Source: Mariaggregatimicrobium sp964498785 (GTDB lineage: Bacteria > Zhuqueibacterota > Zhuqueibacteria > Thermofontimicrobiales > Thiofontviventaceae). Taken from it: DNA of 33,137 bases. Both the position numbers and the translations under genes were made by a program. Of the stretch, positions 1 through 6,680 are shown one piece after another (the stretch's first letter is position 1; each line of letters starts with the position of its first letter). Under the pieces are notes generated by a model. The model was not told the origin of the DNA, did no database searches, and worked only from the letters and a program-made list of their open reading frames with translations. The stretch spans positions 1 through 33,137 of the forward strand of contig CAZCJL010000073.1 in assembly GCA_964498785.1 (NCBI GenBank), in the 5' to 3' direction.

Positions 1-47
1 GGCTCAAACCTCTAATCAATTTGAAGGTTTCTAAAACATAATGATAA

Positions 48-107
48 TCAGTGATTAATAAACAGAAACACAGTCAATGCCATTACTACGGTAGCTACAT
101 GTTTCAT
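48..107 (-). CDS. Small hydrophobic peptide ORF (19 aa) with a strong ribosome site
   Basis: A 19-codon reading frame starts with ATG at 107 and stops with TGA at 50-48. It reads MKHVATVVMALTVFLFINH. It is preceded by TAAGGAGG about 6 bases before the ATG, one of the best Shine-Dalgarno matches in the window. The peptide has one Lys-His start and then a hydrophobic run, so it looks like a single membrane segment or the beginning of a signal peptide. It lies 35 bases downstream of the LacI regulator on the same strand and may be co-transcribed with it. I do not recognise a family. It could be a real small membrane protein, a leader peptide, or the stump of a longer exported protein whose remainder was lost. 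Confidence 0.4.
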   Translation of the reverse strand: MKHVATVVMALTVFLFINH

Positions 108-142
108 AGCTTCCTCCTTACATTTAAATGAAAAATAATTAG

Positions 143-1174
143 TTAGAATTTTGTTTGAAATGAATTATTGACACAACCGCAAGAGCTTCCAATGACAATG
201 CCGGTTGTCAATTCTTCCCGATATGATTCCCGGGGATCAACATCACCATTGATCATTTTTAATAAGTATCGTACTGCTTTCGTGCCTAATTCTACAATCG
301 GAACATGGACAGTTGTAAGTCGTGGAGTGAGGAGGCGACTGATATTCACATTATCAAATCCGACAATAGCCACATCCTGCGGAATGCGAACATTGGAATC
401 CCGCGCCGCTTCGTAAGCTCCCAGCGCCATCATATCATTTGCCGCGAAAATCGCTTCCGGCTTTTCAGGCTGGCTCAATAGCCGCATGAATCCATAATAA
501 CCGGATTTTTCGGTGAAATCACCGGTAATCTTTAATGACGGCAGGAATTTAATCGAATTTTTTTTCAGCGCGCTCTTAAAACCACGAAATCGATCATCTG
601 CATCGCAGTTTCCTTCAGGTCCCTGAATTATCGCTATTCGCTTATACCCATGACCCACCAGATGCTCGGTAACGGAATACGCTCCCTGAAAATTATTCAC
701 ATTAAAACAGACGGAATCCGGTACTGTGTTGCCAGCATTCAACAGCACGAGTGGACGTTTATTTTTTTCAATTAATTCAGATAATTCGCCGCCCATTTGC
801 GGGGCCATCAGGATCACGCCATCAACACGTCCGCTGTTCATAAATTCCAGCAACGTCTTCACAATATTTCTTTGGCTGTGGGAGCTTGAGACCATGACAT
901 ACTGGTTGGAGCGATAGGACTCTTCATCAATACCGCGAATAATATCCATGAAGAATTCATCAACTAATTCAGGCAGAATAACGCCAATGGTATCGGTTTT
1001 TTTTCTGGATAAACTGCGGGCAATCGGGTTCGGTTGGTAATTAAACTCTTCCGCGATTCGAAGGACTTTTTTACGGGTTTCTTCCCGCACAGGTCCGTTG
1101 TTATTCAAAGCTCTGGAAACAGTGGCAATTGACACACCGGCCTTTTTTGCTATTTCGGTTATGTTAATTTCCAA
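143..1174 (-). CDS. LacI-family transcriptional regulator
   Basis: 343 aa. The N-terminus carries the LacI helix-turn-helix (ITEIAKKAGVSIATVSRALN, residues 5-24) and a hinge helix with PNPIARSLSRKK. The conserved hinge Leu goes with operators that have a central CG. Residues from about 60 onward form the periplasmic-binding-protein-like sugar-sensing domain (DTIGVILPELVDEFF, IFAANDMMALGAYEAA, VGFDN), ending in a Cys-containing tail. The start is TTG at 1174, because no ATG lies nearby and the HTH begins at once. A GAAAG-like ribosome site precedes it. The gene sits downstream of a sugar ABC importer on the same strand but has its own promoter and palindromic operator, and the same palindrome precedes the importer. 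It is therefore probably the local, self-regulating repressor of sugar uptake. The sugar is not evident from sequence. Confidence 0.93.
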   Translation of the reverse strand: MEINITEIAKKAGVSIATVSRALNNNGPVREETRKKVLRIAEEFNYQPNPIARSLSRKKTDTIGVILPELVDEFFMDIIRGIDEESYRSNQYVMVSSSHSQRNIVKTLLEFMNSGRVDGVILMAPQMGGELSELIEKNKRPLVLLNAGNTVPDSVCFNVNNFQGAYSVTEHLVGHGYKRIAIIQGPEGNCDADDRFRGFKSALKKNSIKFLPSLKITGDFTEKSGYYGFMRLLSQPEKPEAIFAANDMMALGAYEAARDSNVRIPQDVAIVGFDNVNISRLLTPRLTTVHVPIVELGTKAVRYLLKMINGDVDPRESYREELTTGIVIGSSCGCVNNSFQTKF

Positions 1175-1187
1175 ATGATATCTTTCT

Positions 1188-1201
1188 TGTAATCGTTTTC
1201 A
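1188..1201. promoter_or_regulatory. Possible second LacI operator in the regulator leader
   Basis: TGTAATCGTTTTCA matches the perfect palindrome at 1243-1256 in 12 of 14 positions and keeps the central CG. The centres are 55 bp apart, close to five helical turns, which would suit looping or cooperative binding. It lies in the regulator's untranslated leader, just upstream of its ribosome site. Confidence 0.45.
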
Positions 1202-1242
1202 CATTATTTATTAATAAATTATCAATAATTAAACAGCAATTA

Positions 1243-1256
1243 TGTAAACGTTTACA
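1243..1256. promoter_or_regulatory. LacI-type operator in front of the regulator gene
   Basis: TGTAAACGTTTACA is a perfect 14-bp palindrome with a central CG, typical of LacI/GalR-family operators. It lies about 11 bases downstream of the -10 box of the regulator promoter, covering the expected transcription start. A near-identical site precedes the ABC importer operon at 4757-4770. Together they indicate autorepression and control of the importer by the same protein. Confidence 0.85.
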
Positions 1257-1267
1257 GTACTAAACAC

Positions 1268-1296
1268 AATATATGAACATATTTTAATTTTGTCAA
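1268..1296 (-). promoter_or_regulatory. Sigma-70-type promoter of the LacI regulator
   Basis: On the minus strand TTGACA (1296-1291), a 17-bp spacer and TATATT (1273-1268) lie directly upstream of the operator. The -35 box is a full match to consensus and the -10 box is 5 of 6. Confidence 0.7.
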
Positions 1297-1371
1297 GTGA
1301 TTTTTTAAAAAATTTGTTACTATTCAGCATAGAGCTGTCAGAGCTGTATTATAAGTCTGTTTTTTTGAAAA

Positions 1372-1445
1372 TGTCATTCCGGGCTTGTCCCGGAATCTCC
1401 TAATTATTAAAATGTTAGGGTATTCCTGCATTCGCAGGAATGACA
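1372..1445. repeat. MITE/REP-like element with TGTCATTCC ends
   Basis: A 74-bp element has perfect 9-bp terminal inverted repeats, TGTCATTCC at 1372-1380 and GGAATGACA at 1437-1445. Inside are two hairpins, ATTCCGGG/CCCGGAAT at 1375-1395 and ATTCCTGC/GCAGGAAT at 1422-1441. It lies between the permease gene and the regulator promoter. The rest of 1297-1504 holds no recognisable gene. Elements at 4883-5007 and 33017-33046 have related ends. Confidence 0.7.
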
Positions 1446-1504
1446 CCAAAAAATGACTTTTGATACAGTCCCTGACACCTGAAAAGTTACAAAAATTTAA
1501 GCAA

Positions 1505-2335
1505 TCATCCTTTCAACCCGCCAATCAGTATTCCGCGAATATAATATTTCTGGAGAAACAGGAACACAATCATAACCGGCAGAATGGTAATCACCGATCC
1601 GGCCATCATCAGTTCCGGATCCTGTACATATTCGCCCAATAAATTGGCCAGGGCGACTGGCAGGGTGTACATATCGTTTTGGGTCATTACAATTAACGGC
1701 CAGAGAAAATCATTCCAGGTTCCCATAAATGTAAACAGGGCAAGGGTTACCAGAACAGGCTTTGCAAGCGGCATGATAATTTGCCAGTAGATTTTAAAAT
1801 CACTGGCGCCGTCAATGCGCGCAGCTTCGATGAGACTGTCAGGAACTCCCTGTAAATATTGACGGATTAAAAAGATGCCAAAAATACTGGCCATCCCGGG
1901 GATAATAATGCCGAAATACGTATTTAATAATCCCATCTTTTTTAATAATAAAAATACAGGCAGCATCGTTACCTGGCCCGGAATAATCATCGATGAGAGC
2001 AAAAAAGTGAAAATTGACTGTCGGCCTTTAAACGCATATTTGGCGAATCCAAATCCGGCTAATGAATTTACAAATAGCGAGACAAATGTCACGGCAATAG
2101 CTAAAATTAAACTATTCAGAAAATATCGTCCGACATGGAGTCGTTGAAATAGAAAAATATACTGGCGCAGTGTAAACTTATCAGGAATGAATTTTGGCGG
2201 AAATGAACTTGCTTCTCCGGACGTCATAAACGAAGCGCCGACCATCCAGAAAAAGGGGAGAAGTGTCAGGATAGCACAGGCAATCATAATGAGATGCATT
2301 ATCCCGGAAGTCAGGTATTTGGTTTTTCGATTCAT
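1505..2335 (-). CDS. Sugar ABC transporter permease, MalG type
   Basis: 276 aa, a normal length for the MalG/UgpE group of carbohydrate importers. Six membrane segments are visible, the first at about residues 12-32. The cytoplasmic EAA loop (EAARIDGASDFKIYWQIIMP, around residue 170) is the contact site for the ATPase. The ATG overlaps the stop of the upstream permease gene by 4 bases (ATGA at 2335-2332), so the two are translationally coupled. It forms the membrane channel with the permease encoded at 2332-3219 and receives sugar from the lipoprotein encoded at 3417-4718. No ATPase gene is in the operon. Such importers often share a MsmK/MalK-like ATPase encoded elsewhere. Confidence 0.93.
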   Translation of the reverse strand: MNRKTKYLTSGIMHLIMIACAILTLLPFFWMVGASFMTSGEASSFPPKFIPDKFTLRQYIFLFQRLHVGRYFLNSLILAIAVTFVSLFVNSLAGFGFAKYAFKGRQSIFTFLLSSMIIPGQVTMLPVFLLLKKMGLLNTYFGIIIPGMASIFGIFLIRQYLQGVPDSLIEAARIDGASDFKIYWQIIMPLAKPVLVTLALFTFMGTWNDFLWPLIVMTQNDMYTLPVALANLLGEYVQDPELMMAGSVITILPVMIVFLFLQKYYIRGILIGGLKG

Positions 2336-3219
2336 GCGTTACCCCGTTTTTTATTGATTCCCAATTGTATCAAGGCAAATGTGAAAACCACGACGAACAA
2401 CACAAACGCGATGGCTGAGGCATAGCCCATTTTCCACCAGCGAAATCCCTGCCGGTACAAATACAACACAATGCTCAACGTGGAGTTTACAGGTCCCCCC
2501 TGCGTGATGATGTACGGTTCTGCAAAAAATTGGAAATAGCCGATAATCGTCATGATCGTCACAAAGAAGGTGGTTGGCGCAAGCTGGGGAAGAGTTACAT
2601 GCAAAAATTGCCGCCACCAACCGGCGCCATCGAGACGCGCGGCTTCGTAAAGATAATCCGGGATGGTCTGTAATCCTGCTAAAAAGATCATTGTATGGTA
2701 ACCGAAATTTTTCCAGATTGCCAGAATGATCAGCGCGGGCATTGCCCAGGTGGGATCTCCCAGCCAGTCAATTGCAGGGAGCCCTATTTTTGTGAGCAGA
2801 TAATTTATCGGCCCGAATCGCGGATGATACAAATACCGCCAGACCGTCGCAACTGCAACGAGAGTGGTCACGACTGGCATAAAAAACGCAAGCCGGAACA
2901 TGCTCTTCATCTTTAGCAGCGGGGAATTTAAACCAATCGCGGCAAACAACGCCACGGCAATTGTTAACGGACCGCCGATTAAAACAAAATAAAATGTATT
3001 CACCAGCGCTTTCCAGAATAGCGGATCCTGCAACAAATAAGTGTAGTTGCTGAACCAGATAAATCGGGCACGCTGCAAGTTGCCGAGTGAGTAAATGTCG
3101 AAATCCGAAAAGCTCATCACAAACGCGGCCAATACCGGCATAAAGAAAAACACCAGCAGCGTCACCAGCGCCGGCGCGATAAAAAAATAGGGTGTATAAT
3201 ATTTAAAACGACTATTCAT
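2332..3219 (-). CDS. Sugar ABC transporter permease, MalF type
   Basis: 295 aa from the chosen start. An upstream in-frame extension to 3282 exists, but it reads through a hairpin repeat and is charged. The ATG at 3219 (MNSRFKYYTPYFF) has an AAAGGC ribosome site and starts directly before the first membrane segment, as is usual in the family. About six membrane segments are present, and the EAA loop reads EAARLDGAGWWRQFLHVTLP. It pairs with the MalG-type permease. Separated by a 197-bp repeat-rich gap from the binding-protein gene upstream, yet probably in the same transcript because no promoter of the kind seen at 4775-4803 is visible in the gap. Confidence 0.92.
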   Translation of the reverse strand: MNSRFKYYTPYFFIAPALVTLLVFFFMPVLAAFVMSFSDFDIYSLGNLQRARFIWFSNYTYLLQDPLFWKALVNTFYFVLIGGPLTIAVALFAAIGLNSPLLKMKSMFRLAFFMPVVTTLVAVATVWRYLYHPRFGPINYLLTKIGLPAIDWLGDPTWAMPALIILAIWKNFGYHTMIFLAGLQTIPDYLYEAARLDGAGWWRQFLHVTLPQLAPTTFFVTIMTIIGYFQFFAEPYIITQGGPVNSTLSIVLYLYRQGFRWWKMGYASAIAFVLFVVVFTFALIQLGINKKRGNA

Positions 3220-3416
3220 GATTTGCCTTTCTATGGAACGCAGCGAATGTCTCACTGCATTGCAGCCTTCTTTTGGCTGCAATTGTTAAATCACGTAGCG
3301 TTTTTTTTCACCTCTCACGTTTATCCCGAATCACGTTTCACGTCTATCGTCCCTCTTGCAGTCCATAAAGGGACTGCACTCCGGAACGTTTCGTCTCCAG
3401 TCTGGCGTCTCACCTC
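3220..3416. repeat. Repeat-rich gap with two hairpins inside the ABC operon
   Basis: The gap between binding-protein and permease genes holds a 9-bp stem ATTGCAGCC/GGCTGCAAT (3259-3283, 7-base loop) and an 8-bp stem TGCAGTCC/GGACTGCA (3357-3378, 6-base loop). The word CACCTCTCAC occurs at 3309-3318 and again at 3411-3420, where it includes the stop codon of the binding-protein gene. Several TCACGT words lie between. The hairpins could act as RNA stabilisers or partial terminators that keep binding protein in excess over permease, a common arrangement in ABC operons. Confidence 0.55.
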
Positions 3417-4718
3417 TCACTCCCCCGCAGTCAACAATCCATTCTCAATAAGCCACTGCCGTTTCTCCAAAATCTTATCCACCTCCGCATTGAGTTGTGG
3501 GATTGTTTCGTCGAGCGTTCTCACATTAAAAATGACCTGCTCCAGATGCTCCTGTAATTTCACGGCGATTTGTTCCCATTCGGCTATTTTGGGTGTAGGA
3601 ACAACTTGCTTCAATTGATCATAAAACGCCTGTATTTGTTGATCCGATTGCATCTCCGGTGATTCCCACGCTTTTTCCACGGCTGGTAAATCCCGGGTAA
3701 TGCGGAAAAATTTTAATTGAATTTCGGAGCGTGACATGAATTCAATGAATTTAAAAGCTGCCTCCGGGTGTTTCGTGTTTTTTGAAATAACAAGACTGGA
3801 ACCACCCGCGGTAGAATTTTGATATTGACGCCCGGGAATGAGCGCTGTATCCCATTTGCCTTCCAATTCCGGCTGCCGTGTCCGTATTTCCCTGACATTC
3901 CAGGGACCGGTGATCATCATCGCGAAAAATCCTTCGGCAAATCCCTGATATAAATTGGAGACTTTTGACATTGTACGGATCGCCAGATTTTCTTCAAAAA
4001 ATGTGAGGTAATATTCCAGCGCCGCGATAGTTTTCGGATCATCAAATGCCGCGTGGCAGTTATTATCTTTCAGTAACCGACCGCCGTTATTTATGATCAG
4101 AATGACCGGCACATACCAGTCGTCCAGAATTGTAGAGAGAAAAACAGCGTATTGTTCTTTATTAGGCGGTAATTGGGTGATTTTGCGCGATACGTCCAGC
4201 CACTGGCCCCAGGTGCGCGGAGGATGCGAATAACCTGCCTCTGTTAGAATATCTGAACGGTAAAACAGCAGCCGCGTATCCACGTACCACGGAATACCGT
4301 AATTGATCCCTGCGATGATATTCGTATTCCAGATGCCCTCAAAATAGTTGTGCGGTGAAATAATATCGGAGTGCGCAATCAGCGAGTCGAGATTTGCCAG
4401 CGCATCAATCGCCTGAAATTCGGGAATCCAGGTGTTTCCCAATTGCCAGATGTCGGGCATGGTATTTCCGGCGTAAGCAGTCAGTAATTTCTCATGCGCT
4501 GCTGACCAGGGAATGGATTGAATCGTAATCGTGATGTCGGGATGTTCTGCGTTAAATGCCGGCATCAGTTTTTGAACATGCTCGCCCTCGGCGCCCATAG
4601 CCCAGAATGTCAGCTCGATATGCGATGACTTTTCCCGGGTGCAACTGACAAAAACGGAACTGGCGACAACCACCAGTGCGAAATAGAATGTAAATATTTT
4701 CGCTTTAGACAAGTTCAT
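3417..4718 (-). CDS. Extracellular sugar-binding lipoprotein of ABC transporter
   Basis: 433 aa, a solute-binding protein of the MalE/UgpB type (family 1). The N-terminus is a lipoprotein signal, basic start then a hydrophobic stretch ending VFVSC with Cys26 as the lipid-modified residue. The mature part begins with the typical LTFWAMGAEGEHVQKLMPAF (strand, then helix). It later has MPDIWQLGNTWIPEF and the hinge-region word GYGIPWY-like NYGIPWYVDTRLLFYRSD. It is the first gene of the importer operon, with a promoter and LacI operator directly upstream. It should capture an oligosaccharide or monosaccharide in the periplasm for the two permeases. The substrate cannot be read from the sequence. 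The ribosome site is weak. Confidence 0.93.
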   Translation of the reverse strand: MNLSKAKIFTFYFALVVVASSVFVSCTREKSSHIELTFWAMGAEGEHVQKLMPAFNAEHPDITITIQSIPWSAAHEKLLTAYAGNTMPDIWQLGNTWIPEFQAIDALANLDSLIAHSDIISPHNYFEGIWNTNIIAGINYGIPWYVDTRLLFYRSDILTEAGYSHPPRTWGQWLDVSRKITQLPPNKEQYAVFLSTILDDWYVPVILIINNGGRLLKDNNCHAAFDDPKTIAALEYYLTFFEENLAIRTMSKVSNLYQGFAEGFFAMMITGPWNVREIRTRQPELEGKWDTALIPGRQYQNSTAGGSSLVISKNTKHPEAAFKFIEFMSRSEIQLKFFRITRDLPAVEKAWESPEMQSDQQIQAFYDQLKQVVPTPKIAEWEQIAVKLQEHLEQVIFNVRTLDETIPQLNAEVDKILEKRQWLIENGLLTAGE

Positions 4719-4756
4719 ATTTTAAATGTGATTACAATTTTAATTATTAAAATAAA

Positions 4757-4770
4757 TGTAACCGTTTACA
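4757..4770. promoter_or_regulatory. LacI-type operator of the ABC importer operon
   Basis: TGTAACCGTTTACA matches the 1243-1256 palindrome in 13 of 14 positions. The dyad extends to 20 bp (4754-4773) with one mismatched pair. It begins 4 bases downstream of the -10 box of the importer promoter, so a bound repressor would block the transcription start. Confidence 0.82.
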
Positions 4771-4774
4771 TTTT

Positions 4775-4803
4775 AAAGTAATCATAAAAATTGGATTTGT
4801 CAA
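4775..4803 (-). promoter_or_regulatory. Promoter of the ABC importer operon
   Basis: On the minus strand TTGACA (4803-4798), a 17-bp spacer and TACTTT (4780-4775) precede the operator. The arrangement of promoter then operator is the same as in front of the LacI gene. Confidence 0.62.
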
Positions 4804-4882
4804 GTAAAAAATTTGAAAGGGGGACTGCTTACGATTGCAGTTCAAAAAGAGCCCGTCCATGAACCGGCTGAAAGCGAGGAAA

Positions 4883-5007
4883 TGTCATACTGAATCCGCC
4901 GTTTTTTTGACGGTTGAAGAATCTCATACCACGAAAATCGATAAAGACAAACGCATGGTGGTATGAGATGCTTCGGCGGATTCGGCAAAAAACACCACAG
5001 AATGACA
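4883..5007. repeat. 125-bp palindromic MITE-like element
   Basis: The ends are TGTCAT (4883-4888) and ATGACA (5002-5007). Inside, ATCTCATACCAC (4921-4932) is perfectly inverted as GTGGTATGAGAT (4958-4969), and GAATCCGCCG (4892-4901) is inverted as CGGCGGATTC (4974-4983). The whole element can fold into one long hairpin, with a short T-rich insertion in the left arm. No coding capacity is credible. The rest of the 4804-5112 gap shows only a TATAAT word at 5063-5068 that may serve the following gene. Confidence 0.7.
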
Positions 5008-5112
5008 CAAATTTGTTTTTGCATAATAATCAGCTTGTATTTTGGGCAGAAATTATGTAATTTATAATATGATTTTTAAAGCAGAAGAGTTAATATTCGG
5101 GAGACATGGTTC

Positions 5113-5415
5113 ATGGAAAATCTATTCGAAGCCGAAATGAACGCACTCGTGGAATCTAAAGTATATCCCAATCGGGAGGAATTAATTCACGATGCATTCA
5201 GAGCGCTGTTGCGGGCAAAGCCCAACCTGAGAATCGAAAGCTCGATTTATATGTATTTAAAAAAACAGGTTTCGTTTTCACGGGCAGCAGAACTGGCAGG
5301 CTTATGCGCTGAGGAGTTAAAAAATATTCTGTCAGAGCGTGGTATTTACAGAGAGGTGGTTACTTCTTCCAGGGAAACAGTTAAAAAAGCACAGAATTTT
5401 TTAAATAACGAGTAA
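5113..5415 (+). CDS. UPF0175-like small protein, probable antitoxin
   Basis: 100 aa. The C-terminal half reads FSRAAELAGLCAEELKNILS followed by ERGIYREVV, the helix-turn-helix-like signature of UPF0175 proteins, which are commonly encoded just before PIN-domain toxins. The N-terminal half (NREELIHDAFRALLRAKPN) resembles the ribbon-helix-helix dimerisation region of antitoxins. The ATG at 5113 has GGGAGA 9 bases upstream. The next gene starts 3 bases after the stop and encodes the beginning of a PIN domain, which supports a toxin-antitoxin origin. It appears intact, although its partner is shortened. Assignment of function is by family resemblance and context. Confidence 0.7.
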   Translation: MENLFEAEMNALVESKVYPNREELIHDAFRALLRAKPNLRIESSIYMYLKKQVSFSRAAELAGLCAEELKNILSERGIYREVVTSSRETVKKAQNFLNNE

Positions 5416-5418
5416 GCC

Positions 5419-5646
5419 ATGAAAGTCATTATCGATACAGATATAGCCAGCGCCTTTGCAAAAGTCGATCGTCTTGATTTGATTTTGAGATTATTTCATA
5501 AGAAGGAACCTGTGATTACTCCTGAAATTTACAAAGAACGTCGTGTACCCATAACCTATGGCTACTCATTTCCTCACCTTATCTTGCAAAAATTGAAACT
5601 TATTTATCCCATTGATGATAATATATATGAAAAACAAGAAAAATAA
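5419..5646 (+). pseudogene. Truncated PIN-domain toxin
   Basis: 75 aa. The first residues MKVIIDTDIASAFAKVDRLD are the first strand and acidic centre (Asp6, Asp8) of a PIN ribonuclease, and ITPEIYKE (residues 34-41) matches the second block of the fold. PIN toxins of this type are usually about 130-170 aa and need a second acidic cluster (a GxGEAEAI-like helix) plus a C-terminal Asp. Neither is present, because the frame stops at 5646 within a stretch that turns AT-rich. The following unrelated frame overlaps its end. I read this as a disrupted toxin gene coupled to a surviving antitoxin. A functional mini-protein is less likely. Confidence 0.65.
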
Positions 5647-6148
5647 TATTGGACAAAGTTATTCGATGGCTGATTTAGCAAAAAGCATTAATTACATTAG
5701 AAGTTTAAAAATTCAAGAAAAAGAACATTTAATTGAGAAGATATCAAAGAAACAACCGAACTTATTAGCACATGTATTAGCACTGCCATTAGTAGGAGCC
5801 TCGTATAAAAATACAGAAATTGTGTTAGAAATATTGATGATTTTATATAACTGTTTTACAGAATTTGAACATAAAAAATTACCAATAATCTCTGAAGATG
5901 TTTTAGAATCAATACATGAAAACAATACCGCATTAATGAAATTATTTGAAAATGAATCAAATATTGAAAAGTCAAATATTATTCAGCAAAGCTTTGATGG
6001 ATATCTTGAGAAAAATGTACTTGCATTTGTAGTTGGCTATTTAAATGATACATATTTTGTAAAAATTGAACAAAATTTCCAGCATTGTATTTTAGCTTCA
6101 AAAAATATTTTAGATAGTTTTGTAAAATTAAAACATGGTAAAATATAA
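5627..6148 (+). CDS. Hypothetical protein, AT-rich, unknown family
   Basis: 173 aa from the ATG at 5627. ATG codons at 5612 and 5666 are alternative starts, and none has a good ribosome site. The version from 5666 (MADLAKSINYIRSLKIQEKE) begins more like a normal protein. I do not recognise the family. The sequence appears mostly helical, with a Leu/Val-rich middle (LLAHVLALPLVGASYKN, VLEILMILYNCF) and a polar C-terminal half. There is no signal peptide. The gene is more AT-rich than its neighbours and overlaps the end of the broken PIN gene, suggesting recent insertion. Its position among toxin-antitoxin remnants makes an accessory role possible, but nothing in the sequence shows one. Confidence 0.55.
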   Translation: MKNKKNNIGQSYSMADLAKSINYIRSLKIQEKEHLIEKISKKQPNLLAHVLALPLVGASYKNTEIVLEILMILYNCFTEFEHKKLPIISEDVLESIHENNTALMKLFENESNIEKSNIIQQSFDGYLEKNVLAFVVGYLNDTYFVKIEQNFQHCILASKNILDSFVKLKHGKI

Positions 6149-6230
6149 TGATATTACTGGATATTTTCTACGATAAATATTTGCAATTTAAAGTTGGTGT
6201 TCAGAATAGTAATAGGATATGAAATAATTA

Positions 6231-6485
6231 TTACCCAATAAAAAAATCATCGTTGCGAAACGGTTCGATGGCATCATAATCCGGCTTTCCCAGGCAGATT
6301 AAACCGGCCATCGAAAAGATGACATCCGCATGTGAAATTGCTGGCGCTGAACAATTTTCCAGCGTCGTTTCATTCAATTTTTGTTTTAGGTTCGTCCGAT
6401 TATTGAGTAATGCGCCGATCAGCGCTAAGCCGCTATGGCTTGTCAGTGCTTCATTTTTATTTTCGATAATGTAGGTCGTTGGCAT
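6231..6485 (-). pseudogene. IS1380-family transposase, N-terminal remnant
   Basis: 84 aa from ATG at 6485, which has AAGGAGA 7 bases upstream. The segment SGLALIGALLNNRTNLKQKL, then ISHADVIFSMAGLICLGKPD and YDAIEPFRNDDFF, is the N-terminal domain typical of IS1380-family DDE transposases, which are normally over 400 aa. The frame stops at 6231 before the catalytic RNase-H-like domain, so it cannot transpose. No terminal inverted repeat or target duplication was recognised. A TTGACA-N17-TACATT promoter lies 120 bp upstream, so the stump may still be expressed. Confidence 0.75.
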
Positions 6486-6607
6486 CTTTTTCTCCTTTTC
6501 TGTCACCAATTCGGTGCTTGTTTTGTCGAGAAAAAGATAAGAATAAATTACATAATAATCAAGTATTTAATTCTGTCTAAAGCAAATTGTTGTCACGGAT
6601 TCAGGTA

Positions 6608-6636
6608 AATGTAATCAACAATTCTTAACATGTCAA
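6608..6636 (-). promoter_or_regulatory. Promoter copy A of a duplicated 38-bp sequence
   Basis: On the minus strand TTGACA (6636-6631), 17-bp spacer, TACATT (6613-6608). The surrounding 38 bases (6607-6644) match 8041-8078 with about four differences, including the T-rich stretch upstream of the -35 box. It points toward the IS1380 transposase stump. The remainder of 6486-6680 holds nothing else I recognise. Confidence 0.5.
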
Positions 6637-6680
6637 TCAAAAAATCAGGTATGGCTATCAGATCAGATGCTTGAATTTCA

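Noticed and set aside
6..30. AAACCT/AGGTTT hairpin at the left edge as a terminator
   Set aside because: Six-base AT-rich stem with a 13-base loop and no T run. Too weak to call.
4842..5024. Short minus-strand frame over the 125-bp palindromic element
   Set aside because: It merely reads through inverted-repeat DNA and has no ribosome site.
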